From: an uncultured Bacteroides sp.
GTDB taxonomy: Bacteria > Bacteroidota > Bacteroidia > Chitinophagales > Chitinophagaceae
Assembly (NCBI GenBank): GCA_902168085.1
Contig: CABHOP010000053.1
Span: forward strand, 1-50,665
DNA: 50,665 nt
Direction: 5' to 3'
A program made the position numbers and the translations under genes. The notes below the pieces were generated by a model. The model saw only the letters and a program-made list of their open reading frames with translations. It ran no database searches and was not told the DNA's origin. Below, piece by piece: positions 1 through 6,688 of this stretch (the first letter of the stretch is position 1; each line of letters opens with the position of its first letter).

Positions 1-242
1 GTGTAGCCTGTGGCTTGCACACGCAGGTTGTATACCCCTTGTGCCACTTCTTTGAAGATGTAAGCGCCCTTATCATCGGTATAGGTACGTAGCGAAGTCG
101 CGCTATCGGCATCTTGCAACAGTTGCACCAATGCCCCCGGCAGCACTGCCCCGGTGCTATCTTTTACCGTACCCGATACGGAAAACCCCTGTGCCCACGC
201 ACCTGCAGGCAGTAGCAGCAATAAGAATAAAAACCTTTGCAT
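1..242 (-). CDS. Outer-membrane protein with carboxypeptidase-regulatory-like N-terminus (partial, runs off the contig)
   Basis: Only the first 80 or so residues are present; the gene continues beyond base 1. It begins with a signal peptide (MQRF, then a Leu-rich core, AWAQ cleavage site) followed by a CarboxypepD_reg-like beta-sandwich: the pattern SGTVKDSTGAVLPGALV, a TDDKGAY turn and a GVYNLRVQATGY strand are typical. In Bacteroidota this domain usually caps TonB-dependent receptors or other 14- to 22-strand barrels, so an outer-membrane protein is likely, but the barrel itself is not in the window. Start chosen because the signal peptide begins exactly there. Confidence 0.75.
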   Translation of the reverse strand, partial: MQRFLFLLLLLPAGAWAQGFSVSGTVKDSTGAVLPGALVQLLQDADSATSLRTYTDDKGAYIFKEVAQGVYNLRVQATGY

Positions 243-300
243 GATATGGAGATGATTTTTAGACAGATGACCGATAGCACCCTGCCCCGCAGCACAGCAC

Positions 301-308
301 TAAAGATA
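301..308 (-). promoter_or_regulatory. Possible -7 box (TATCTTTA) of the outer-membrane protein gene
   Basis: One mismatch to the Bacteroidota -7 consensus TAnnTTTG, 58 nt upstream of the start codon. No TTG at the expected -33 distance, so support is weak. Confidence 0.3.
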
Positions 309-489
309 TAATGGCGAAATGCCGACTGCACCCTTCATATTAGTAATTGGCGTAATTTTAACGCAGATGTTAAATCTATTTGAAACCGCTACAGGTAACC
401 CAACCATAACATTATAGCAACATGCAATAATTAAAAATGTATTATTGCTATTTAAAAAAATTAAAAAGTCCAGTGTTTTAACGGGTTTT

Positions 490-516
490 TTGAATACTAT
501 TTTCCATTTACCTTTA
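490..516 (+). promoter_or_regulatory. Candidate promoter of a small transcript
   Basis: TTG at 490-492, 16 nt spacer, TACCTTTA at 509-516 (consensus TAnnTTTG). It precedes a 34-codon ORF and, further on, a strong plus-strand terminator; nothing else on this strand would use it. Confidence 0.35.
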
Positions 517-540
517 CGTTCCTACTTACAGAGAGAGATT

Positions 541-645
541 ATGAACACGAGGAACCAGACCACCAACAAGCATTACAACGGACAATATCTTGCCGACACC
601 TTTTCCATATACAATAATAAACAAAAATACCGCGCACGACCCTAA
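541..645 (+). CDS. Possible 34-residue small protein (weak)
   Basis: ATG-initiated ORF of 34 codons, very Asn/Gln/Tyr rich (starts MNTRNQTTNK, ends KQKYRARP), no signal peptide or membrane segment. I do not recognise it. It is listed only because it sits between a promoter-like sequence (490-516) and a strong plus-strand terminator (737-764) in a 520-bp gap with no other plus-strand gene. The same transcript could equally be a small RNA. Confidence 0.2.
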   Translation: MNTRNQTTNKHYNGQYLADTFSIYNNKQKYRARP

Positions 646-736
646 CACCATGAAAGCACCTATAGCTTAAGAAAAGCCATGAAACGCTTTTTTTGACCAA
701 CAACACCGCATCACAACTCTATCGCCATGTGATACA

Positions 737-764
737 ATGCCTCCGCAAGGGAGGCATTTTTTTT
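737..764 (+). terminator. Intrinsic terminator, plus strand
   Basis: Perfect 8-bp stem (ATGCCTCC/GGAGGCAT), 5-nt loop, then eight T. The T-run fits only plus-strand transcription, although the minus-strand gene at 763-1083 ends right on it. Confidence 0.7.
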
Positions 765-1083
765 ACTGCCCTTCAAAACTATACTGGCCGCGGGGGGTAT
801 ATACCTGTAGCGTAAAAGAACCGGCGGGCTTGTGTACCATATCGCCACGGTGCACTACCTGTGCAAAATCGTAAGGGCTGTCATCGGCGGGGCGAAACCA
901 GAATACGGAATTATCGCTTACCATTACAATAGCAGGGTCGCCGGGTTTCATCACCATTATCTTGCCTTTTATCTCGAAATCGTAAAAGCGCTGGCGGGTG
1001 TTATAGCGCTGCCACAGCACCGTACCTGCCAGAAACAGCACGGCCACACAACCACAGATATAAGGTACGATCCACTTGTTCAT
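763..1083 (-). CDS. Small membrane-anchored hypothetical protein
   Basis: 106 residues: a single N-terminal transmembrane helix (about residues 5-24, WIVPYICGCVAVLFLAGTVL) and an extracytoplasmic beta-rich domain (for example KIMVMKPGDPAIVMVSD, FTLQVYTPRGQYSF). It follows the DEAD-box gene on the same strand with a 39-nt gap, so it is probably co-transcribed. Family not recognised; no catalytic motif seen. Confidence 0.6.
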   Translation of the reverse strand: MNKWIVPYICGCVAVLFLAGTVLWQRYNTRQRFYDFEIKGKIMVMKPGDPAIVMVSDNSVFWFRPADDSPYDFAQVVHRGDMVHKPAGSFTLQVYTPRGQYSFEGQ

Positions 1084-1122
1084 ACAGGTTACGATATTAC
1101 AATACTATCGGCTTATTGGCTA

Positions 1123-2451
1123 TTATCTTTTCTTAGGGCGCTTTTTAGGCTTGCCGTATTTCTTCATCATCTTATCGGCATGGCTTATGCGCACATTTAC
1201 CTTCTTGTTCTTAGCCAGCTTTTCGTGAAAGGCGCCGCCACCGGTGTGTATATCGGGCAGCTTGATGAGCGTATCGGGCATGTAGGGCTTGTCTATCTCG
1301 GCATCGGTCAGCACGGCAGATATTTCGAGGGCTTCGGGCAATGGCTGTATGGGGATGGTGTATTGCATCAGTGCCTCGATGGCTGCACGCCTTGCGGCTT
1401 CCTTCTCTGTAATAAAGGTGATGGCGATACCCTTTTTATCGGCACGGCCGGTACGGCCTATGCGGTGTATATAGTCTTCCGGCACTTCGGGCACGTCAAG
1501 ATTTATAACATGGGTTACCTCGCTTACATCCAGCCCGCGGGCTACCAGGTCGGTAGCTATCAGTATGCGGTAGGTACCATCTTTAAAGCCCGCTACGGTG
1601 CGGATACGGTTGTTCTGCTCCTTATTGCTGTGTATCACGGCTACCTGTTCGGGGTAGTCGGCATCGAGGCGTTCGTATAGCTGGTTGGCCAGTTGCTTGG
1701 TGCCTGCAAATACCAATACTTTGGTCATGCTATCATCGGTGCGCAGCAGGTATTCCAGCAGGTTGACCTTGGTATTGAAGTTGGGTACTTCATAACCCGT
1801 CTGCTCTATGTTTTCCAGCGGTGTGCCTGTGGGGGCGGCTTCTATGCGCGTGGTGGTTTCAAAGTATTCCCGCATCAGGGCTTCCACCTCGGGGGTGATG
1901 GTGGCGCTGAAGAGGATGTTTTGCCGCTTGGGGGGCAGCATGGTAAAGATATCGTTGAGCTGCTTGCGAAAGCCGAGGTTGAACATCTCATCCACCTCAT
2001 CTATCACCAGTTTTTTGATGGTTTTGAGCTTGAGGATGCCGTGATACGCGAGGTCGAGCAGGCGGCCGGGGGTGGCTACCAGTATGTCTACCCCATCGGC
2101 TATGGCATTGACATGGCGGTTCATATTGACCCCACCGTACACGCCCGTTACGCTGACGCTCATGTATTTGGTAAGCTGCTGCACGGCAGTTACGGTTTGG
2201 TCTACCAGTTCCCGGGTGGGTACCAGTATCAGCATTTGCAGGTTGCGTTCCTTCGAATACTTCATCTGGCGCAGCACGGGCAGCAGGTAGGCAAAGGTTT
2301 TACCGGTACCCGTCTGGGCGATGCCTACTATATCTACCCCACTCATGATGGGCGCAAAGGCCTTGTGCTGAATGGTGGTAGGGGTGGTAAACCCAAGGTC
2401 GGCCAGGGCGTTGTGCAAAGGAGTATTCAGGTTCAGTTCCGCAAAAGTCAT
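1123..2451 (-). CDS. DEAD-box RNA helicase (RhlE/CsdA-like)
   Basis: ATP-dependent RNA helicase of 442 residues, used for rRNA maturation, RNA decay or cold adaptation. All core motifs are readable: Q motif with Gln28, motif I AQTGTGKT (45-52), Ia PTRELVDQ (78-85), Ib TPGR (127-130), II DEVD (151-154), III SAT (182-184), V ARGLD (about 284-288) and VI HRIGRTGR (329-336). Motif II is the DEVD variant rather than DEAD, which keeps both acidic residues. The C-terminus ends in a Lys/Arg-rich tail (KKYGKPKKRPKKR), the usual RNA-tethering extension. The ATG lies only 5 nt from a perfect -7 box, suggesting a very short or absent leader. Confidence 0.95.
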   Translation of the reverse strand: MTFAELNLNTPLHNALADLGFTTPTTIQHKAFAPIMSGVDIVGIAQTGTGKTFAYLLPVLRQMKYSKERNLQMLILVPTRELVDQTVTAVQQLTKYMSVSVTGVYGGVNMNRHVNAIADGVDILVATPGRLLDLAYHGILKLKTIKKLVIDEVDEMFNLGFRKQLNDIFTMLPPKRQNILFSATITPEVEALMREYFETTTRIEAAPTGTPLENIEQTGYEVPNFNTKVNLLEYLLRTDDSMTKVLVFAGTKQLANQLYERLDADYPEQVAVIHSNKEQNNRIRTVAGFKDGTYRILIATDLVARGLDVSEVTHVINLDVPEVPEDYIHRIGRTGRADKKGIAITFITEKEAARRAAIEALMQYTIPIQPLPEALEISAVLTDAEIDKPYMPDTLIKLPDIHTGGGAFHEKLAKNKKVNVRISHADKMMKKYGKPKKRPKKR

Positions 2452-2456
2452 AGCTG

Positions 2457-2464
2457 CAAAAGTA
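2457..2464 (-). promoter_or_regulatory. -7 box (TACTTTTG) of the DEAD-box gene
   Basis: Exact match to TAnnTTTG, ending 5 nt before the ATG. No TTG at -33. If used, the mRNA would be leaderless or nearly so. Confidence 0.45.
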
Positions 2465-2895
2465 GCTTAAATTATTTGGCGTGGCTTTTACGTGGCAGAA
2501 CGCTATGTGTATTTTTATATATGTTGATAGTTTTTGATAGTTTTCATGCAGTTTTAAAATGGAACATTTTGGGTATGGTTGATTATCAATGGGTTGAGTG
2601 GAACAATTGTTACGGATTGTTTCCGGCGGGTGCTTTGCTTCCGAGCCCCTGAAGAGGTTTGTTTGGTGTGTAGGATATGTATGGTTGGGTTCATTTTCCT
2701 TTGGGTTTATGGCTGGCAGAGGGAATTGCCTGATTATAGCAAATATACGTTAAATAGTTTATGATTGAACTTTTAAAATGTTAGGTTTTACATCATTAGG
2801 ATGCACTATAGTATTTATCTATACTGTGAAAAAAACGGGTGTTTTTGACATATGTGTTTTGTAGGTTTATTGTTCACCAAAAAATCACTTGAATC
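2465..2895. other. 431-bp non-coding region between divergent genes
   Basis: AT-rich spacer between the helicase and the secreted protein. ORFs here are short and unconvincing. I see an 11-base word (TTGATAGTTTT) repeated in tandem with a 10-bp period at 2524-2544, and a -7-like box TAGGTTTA at 2862-2869 in front of the secreted-protein gene, with poor -33 spacing. No RNA gene recognised. Confidence 0.4.
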
Positions 2896-3306
2896 ATGAA
2901 ACATTTATTACTGGTTGCCATAATGGCAATAGCAAGCTTTACTACAAAAGCGCAATGGGTTGCCAACGCTTCAAGCTGTGATATTGAATACAGGCAAATA
3001 TGCATAGACCTTACCACCTGCACGGTTTCATACCCTAGTACTACATGGGTGTCATCACCAGCCAATTCGCATCTGCCACTTACTATTTTACGTTGCAACC
3101 CGGGCGAAGTGGTAGGTTATGAAGTACGATATGATGCCGGCAGCACAGGTTGCACCAATACACCTGTAACGGTAATTGACCATAACTTTGGCCCATCTGC
3201 CTGCGGGATTAATGCACACGAAGATATGGGTACATGCGCATGCAATGTAAATCCTTTAGGCGCTCATGTACACTTTAACGGTACTAACCTCCATATCGAT
3301 AATTAG
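2896..3306 (+). CDS. Secreted cysteine-rich hypothetical protein
   Basis: 136 residues with a clear Sec signal peptide (MKHLLLVAIMAIASFTTKAQ). The mature part has eight Cys, the last two as a C-A-C pair, an even number that suggests disulfide bonding in the periplasm or outside the cell, and two His-containing stretches near the C-terminus (GAHVHF, NLHIDN). No T9SS tail and no lipobox. It is a single-gene unit closed by the terminator at 3328-3359. I do not recognise a family; the protein looks like an orphan. Confidence 0.65.
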   Translation: MKHLLLVAIMAIASFTTKAQWVANASSCDIEYRQICIDLTTCTVSYPSTTWVSSPANSHLPLTILRCNPGEVVGYEVRYDAGSTGCTNTPVTVIDHNFGPSACGINAHEDMGTCACNVNPLGAHVHFNGTNLHIDN

Positions 3307-3327
3307 GTGGAGACGATAATCCATTGC

Positions 3328-3359
3328 AAAGGCCTGTAAGTAGTTACAGGCCTTTTTTT
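3328..3359 (+). terminator. Strong intrinsic terminator
   Basis: Perfect 12-bp stem (AAAGGCCTGTAA with its complement), GTAG loop, then a T-run; 22 nt after the stop codon of the secreted-protein gene. Confidence 0.9.
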
Positions 3360-3495
3360 ATGCAGTATGTGATGGCAATCTCTCAAAAAATGTATCAGGG
3401 AACTGGGAAAACGTAGCTCCCATAATTCATACCACACCATCGGGAATGTGAAGGGGTTCTGTGTTCATGGTCCTTTTTTGTTTTTACGGTTTATG

Positions 3496-3535
3496 GTACA
3501 AATGTACAGTATTGGATAATTAATTGTACAAATGT
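3496..3535. repeat. Direct repeat GTACAAATGT x2, 30 bp apart
   Basis: Identical 10-mers at 3496-3505 and 3526-3535, start-to-start 30 bp (about three helical turns), in an AT-rich intergenic stretch 180 bp upstream of the coiled-coil/wHTH-like gene. Same-face spacing suggests a protein-binding site; this is inference. The remaining gap (3360-3495, 3536-3667) shows nothing I can name. Confidence 0.4.
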
Positions 3536-3667
3536 GTAAATAGTGTGGAGAAGATTTTATTTAAAATTAATTCAAGTAAATGATAGTCATATAATTAGAT
3601 GTTTTATCCACATATTAACATGCTCATTAGAGGGTTATTAACATTTCATTAAAAAGGAAACTTTTTT

Positions 3668-3698
3668 TTTGGACGGGTTAGAATTTATATTATTTTTA
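3668..3698 (+). promoter_or_regulatory. Promoter of the coiled-coil/wHTH-like gene
   Basis: TTTG at 3668-3671, 19-nt spacer, TATTTTTA at 3691-3698: a near-perfect Bacteroidota promoter with a predicted start about 12 nt before the ATG at 3717. Confidence 0.6.
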
Positions 3699-3716
3699 CT
3701 CATAGTTTAAATATTT

Positions 3717-4313
3717 ATGGCGGTTAATATCTCAATAAGCGAAAAAAATCTGAAAGCGATGATAGCATTGCTTACTGAGCGTTCTGCCAAGCTGAATGTT
3801 CAGATTACTGATTTGCTCAACGAGAAGGAGGAGGTTGACCTTTTATTAAAAGAACTACTGCCAAGTTCCTATAGTACGTCTAATAAAGTTCAACAACTGG
3901 ATGATAATTATACTGCATCGTCTGGTTGGAGCATAACTGAGCTTCTGAACATCATTGACCGTACCAAAGGCCAATTAGCTGCAAAAAATGCAGAGGAGTT
4001 GAAGCCTACCATAAACGGATTTAATAAAGATTGGACGTGGGAAGCTAAAATCAGATTTATCCTTAAAGAAAAAGGCGAGGCAATGTCTACGGCCGATGTT
4101 GTAAAAAGACTAATGGAGATTGAACCTTACTTAACTGATAGAAGTTCTTTAATTAGTAGCATTTCCGCAACATTTAGTATAAAATCAAAACCAGGAGGCC
4201 CCTTTATATTAGCAGGTAAGAATCATAGAAATGAAGCTATCTATGAAATGCGACAATTCGCCTTAGATATAGATGATGATGATGATAACGATGAAGATTA
4301 TGAAGAGGCATAA
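3717..4313 (+). CDS. Coiled-coil plus winged-helix-like hypothetical protein with acidic tail
   Basis: 198 residues in three parts. Residues 1-50 are a predicted coiled coil (Leu/Glu/Lys heptads, for example MIALLTERSAKL, EKEEVDLLLKELL). Residues about 105-180 read as a winged helix resembling HARE-HTH: WEAKIRFILKEKGEAMSTADVV, then TDRSSLISSISATFS and a wing ending AIYEM. The last 15 residues are almost all Asp/Glu. A nucleic-acid-binding protein that oligomerises through the coiled coil is my inference. Base composition is clearly more AT-rich than neighbouring genes, and the gene converges on the candidate RNA gene at 4316-4552, the two 3' ends practically touching. Possible acquired islet. 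Confidence 0.7.
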   Translation: MAVNISISEKNLKAMIALLTERSAKLNVQITDLLNEKEEVDLLLKELLPSSYSTSNKVQQLDDNYTASSGWSITELLNIIDRTKGQLAAKNAEELKPTINGFNKDWTWEAKIRFILKEKGEAMSTADVVKRLMEIEPYLTDRSSLISSISATFSIKSKPGGPFILAGKNHRNEAIYEMRQFALDIDDDDDNDEDYEEA

Positions 4314-4315
4314 TA

Positions 4316-4552
4316 ATAAAGCCACCTTAAGGTGGCTCAAAATAGTTAGTGTCCAGCTAACACGACAGGTGGTGTATCGTCAACACATCGCCCTTTGAAG
4401 GCAAAGAACTGGTAGAAATCCAGCCTGTCCAATTTAACTGATGCTTGGTATAATCGCCTATTACGGTAGGGTTTGAACCTACAGAAGCGGTAAAATTCCG
4501 CAGCATCTTCTTTAAATAAGAGCCTCATCTATTAGCAGTAGATGGGGTTCTT
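4316..4552 (-). ncRNA. Candidate structured non-coding RNA (two multibranched domains)
   Basis: A perfect promoter (4559-4587) would start a transcript of about 240 nt near 4552 that ends in an intrinsic terminator (8-bp stem 4321-4336, then TTTATTATT). In the minus-strand sequence I find: 5' hairpin CATCTA/TAGATG (4544-4526); domain 1 closed by GATGCT/AGCATC (4507-4502 with 4445-4440) holding arms GCGG/CCGC, GTAGG/CCTAC with a tRNA-T-loop-like TTCAAAC, and TAAT/ATTA; domain 2 closed by GACAGG/CCTGTC (4429-4424 with 4369-4364) holding CTGG/CCAG, CTTTG/CAAAG and GTGT/ACAC; then GTTAG/CTAAC (4361-4345) and the terminator. Many loops are 7 nt. The 60-codon ORF inside (4346-4528) has its start codon buried in the first hairpin and no recognisable product. 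Not a canonical tRNA, tmRNA, SRP, 6S or RNase P RNA by eye. Confidence 0.5.
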
Positions 4553-4558
4553 GTTTTA

Positions 4559-4587
4559 CAAAGATACAAAATTGCGCGAAAATCCAA
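4559..4587 (-). promoter_or_regulatory. Promoter of the candidate ncRNA
   Basis: TTG (4587-4585), 18-nt spacer, TATCTTTG (4566-4559), an exact match to TAnnTTTG. No recognisable protein gene lies in the 230 bp it would transcribe. Confidence 0.65.
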
Positions 4588-4631
4588 CTTTATCCACATT
4601 TGTGAATAAACTTTGCTAACCCCCACACACC

Positions 4632-4768
4632 CGTCATTACGAGGAGCGCCAGCGACGTGGTAATCTCAAGATATAAGTGCTACGTTACTCCTGTTACGCT
4701 TTACCCATGTTCTCGTGAGATTAGCTTCGCTGAGAAAAGTTGCCACGTCGTACCTCCTCGCAATGACG
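4632..4768. repeat. Imperfect 137-bp palindrome of REP-like repeats
   Basis: The left end CGTCATTACGAGGAG is the inverted partner of CTCCTCGCAATGACG at the right end; inner segments also pair (GACGTGG with CCACGTC, TAATCTCA with TGAGATTA). This is the layout of a REP doublet or MITE-like hairpin. GTCATTGCGAG-type repeats are common in Bacteroidota genomes. Confidence 0.75.
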
Positions 4769-4771
4769 CGG

Positions 4772-4960
4772 CGTGTGTTCTCGTGAGGTTGCTTCGCTAT
4801 CGCTCGCAATGACGCGGGTTGTATAACGCATTTACCTCCTCCTCTATCCTCCTCCAAAAGGAGGACATTCAATGTCCCCCTCGGCGAGGGGGTGTAGGCG
4901 GAGGCTACTCGTAGCGGTTTGTGTTATCTCGGGGTTGCTTCGCTATCACTCGCAATGACG
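4772..4960. repeat. REP-like intergenic repeat, copy 1
   Basis: Core (4806-4960) starts and ends with GCAATGACG and contains TAACGCATTTACCTCCTCC, a small palindrome around AGGAGGACATTCAATGTCC, a C/G-rich palindrome and CTACTCGTAGCGGTTTGTGT. Near-identical to 5911-6077. Together with the palindrome at 4632 it fills the gap between the candidate RNA and the protease. Confidence 0.8.
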
Positions 4961-5027
4961 TGTGGGGAGCCGCGCTGCAATGATGCAGAAAAACTGTGCA
5001 TTCGTGCCGGTATGGCAAGGCTCTGGC

Positions 5028-5833
5028 TTACTCTTTCTTGCCGTTATTTTCTATTATTGACATTATCCAAGAATAGTAGGCTGCTACATTGCACCAACTC
5101 ATGATGGAGCCATCATAGCCTTTTTCGCTGCTCAATACCGTGTGGCTACCGCTGGCAATGCCTGCCAGCTTGTACACACCTTTTTCCTTTATAAACAGCC
5201 CGCCACCACTATCGCCGCCATTTATCATGCCTTCCAACGGCAGCGAACGGAAACGCTGCGGCTCATGCGCATAAAAATCGGCATAGAGGTATAGCGCAGT
5301 ACCACTGCCCTGCACATCGCCCAGGCTATCTATTATGTTTTGCGCAGCGGTACGTGTGCCTATGCCAATATTTCCGCTCAGCATATCTGATGGCCTCAGC
5401 GCTCCATAACCTACCATCGTTGCCGTATCTCCCATTGCAGGGTTCTTAGTGCACATACCCGCCGGGCTTATGCCTGTTACTCTGTCTGCCAATGCTATCA
5501 GCATCATGTCGTGGCCTTTTTCAGCATAGGTATGTATGGATGCTATGCGGTAGGGTGTATCCTTCAATATTACCTGTATGCATCGGGGTGGAAAGTGTTC
5601 TTGTTTAATATATGCTGCGCGGTTAATACGTAATTGGGGGCTATTAGTACACAGGAGCCTATGGGGCGGTTAATGCCGGCAGCGGTATCGCATATCATGC
5701 CTACACAATCAAATAACGGCTGGCGGGCAAGGTTTTGAAATTGTGCCAACGGTGTATCATAGCGATAAATGATTGCGCTTGCGCAATAGGGCAGCGCTAA
5801 AATGAAGAGGAGAAGCAGTTTTATACATTGCAT
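5028..5833 (-). pseudogene. Trypsin-like (S1) serine protease, split by a 1-nt frameshift
   Basis: Two consecutive reading frames together make one secreted S1-family protease. The 5' part (5833-5570, 87 residues) has a signal peptide (COOH end near YCASA) and the catalytic His in TAQHIL (residue 74), then stops. The 3' part (from about 5567) has the catalytic Asp in GHDMMLIAL and the catalytic Ser in GGDSGGG. Adding one C near 5575/5576 (TAC-AGG to TAC-CAG-G) joins them as DAYQVILKDTPYRI in a single frame of about 266 residues. All three catalytic residues are intact, so this is either a recent mutation or an assembly error; no homopolymer lies at the site. Flanked on both sides by REP-like repeats. 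Confidence 0.75.
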
Positions 5834-5880
5834 AGCCTGCTGCTATAACGTTTTGCTAAAACACATATTGTGCTATGCTC

Positions 5881-6077
5881 ATTTTGCGAGGTGCTTCGTG
5901 CCTCGCAGTTGCAATGACGCGGGTCGTGTAACGCATTTACCTCCTCCTTTATCCTCCTCCAAAAGGAGGACATTCAATGTCCCCCTCGACGAGGGGGGGC
6001 AGGGGGAGGCTACTCGTAGCGGTTTGTGTTCTCGTGAGGTTGCTTGCTGCTTAGTGCCTCGCAGTCGCAATGACGCG
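5881..6077. repeat. REP-like intergenic repeat, copy 2
   Basis: Shares about 165 bp with 4806-4960 in the same orientation, including the CCTCCTCC tract, the AGGAGGACATTCAATGTCC palindrome and CTACTCGTAGCGG. Its outer ends again carry GCAATGACG units and a TGCGAG motif. The pair brackets the broken protease gene. Confidence 0.8.
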
Positions 6078-6113
6078 AAGGGTATATAACGTGGCACAGG
6101 TAGTCAACCGTTG

Positions 6114-6290
6114 TTATGATCTTAGCTTGCGGAGGTTTGCCAGGGTATATATCACAGCTATCACCCCAAATACGAATAGCACGTTGAAGGCCCTTTGCAG
6201 CAGGGTATCGGTGGGGGTATCGCTATCTATATAATACAGCCCTATGGTAATGGCTATGGCCAGCACTAGTAATAGGCCGAACCTCTTCAT
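6114..6290 (-). CDS. Small two-helix membrane protein
   Basis: 58 residues from MKRFGLL: one hydrophobic segment at the N-terminus (LLLVLAIAITIGLYYI), a short polar linker (DSDTPTDT), a second helix (AFNVLFVFGVIAVIYTL) and a basic end (NLRKLRS). An alternative ATG at 6320 would add ten residues (MAKTNREVFS). Unknown function; similar small hydrophobic proteins are common in this phylum. Confidence 0.55.
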   Translation of the reverse strand: MKRFGLLLVLAIAITIGLYYIDSDTPTDTLLQRAFNVLFVFGVIAVIYTLANLRKLRS

Positions 6291-6416
6291 GCTGAATACT
6301 TCTCTATTGGTTTTTGCCATCGGTGTTACATTTTCAGACGGTATTATAACGCATGAAATAAATATATATTGCGTAGGCATCCTAAATGATGGCCATATCT
6401 ATGCCGGGGAGAAACT

Positions 6417-6647
6417 TTAGCGGATGGAAATAACTACTTGCCTGTCGCCTATAAACACGGCTTCGGCTATAACGAGGGTGCCTTTCTTATAACGGTCGAG
6501 GTGATGGTGGGTGAGCGGGCTTTCCATGCCGTGGGCGCGGTAAAAGTCGTCGTCCATTATGTATACAGGTTCGCCCATCGTATCGGACAGGCGGAATATC
6601 CAGTCTTTGCCCGGCTTAAAGTTGGTATCGGTTACCGTCAGCAGCAT
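6417..6647 (-). CDS. Hypothetical 76-residue protein
   Basis: Soluble, no signal peptide. The sequence reads as a small beta-barrel-like domain (strands around WIFRLSD, PVYIMDDDFYRAHG, GTLVIAEAVFIGDRQVVISI). It is in line with 6689-6829 and 6114-6290 on the minus strand, gaps 41 and 126 nt, so a small operon is possible. The ORF antisense to it (6438-6749) has no sensible protein features. Family not recognised. Confidence 0.5.
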   Translation of the reverse strand: MLLTVTDTNFKPGKDWIFRLSDTMGEPVYIMDDDFYRAHGMESPLTHHHLDRYKKGTLVIAEAVFIGDRQVVISIR

Positions 6648-6688
6648 GGTGTAAAGATAGGCTGTTGGCAGATATGGCTGCGCATTTA

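Noticed and set aside
832-1680. Long plus-strand ORF over the DEAD-box gene
   Set aside because: Antisense shadow: the minus frame carries all helicase motifs, the plus frame has none.
1693-2652. Another 319-codon plus-strand ORF
   Set aside because: Also antisense to the helicase and then runs into spacer; Gly/His/Val-rich and no motif.
4319-4337. Terminator of the wHTH-like gene (plus strand)
   Set aside because: The palindrome lacks a plus-strand T-run; the T-tract is on the minus side, so I assign it to the convergent RNA.
4430-4510. tRNA gene on the minus strand because of a GTAGG-TTCAAAC-CCTAC T-arm
   Set aside because: No 7-bp acceptor stem pairs across the arm, the other loop (AATTTTA) lacks the T33 of an anticodon loop, and a third arm follows the T-arm. 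Not a standard tRNA.
4346-4528. 60-residue minus-strand ORF
   Set aside because: It lies within the candidate RNA; its start codon is part of the first hairpin and the amino-acid sequence (Phe/Tyr/Arg rich) shows no family features. I treat it as a chance frame, though codon-level conservation would change this.
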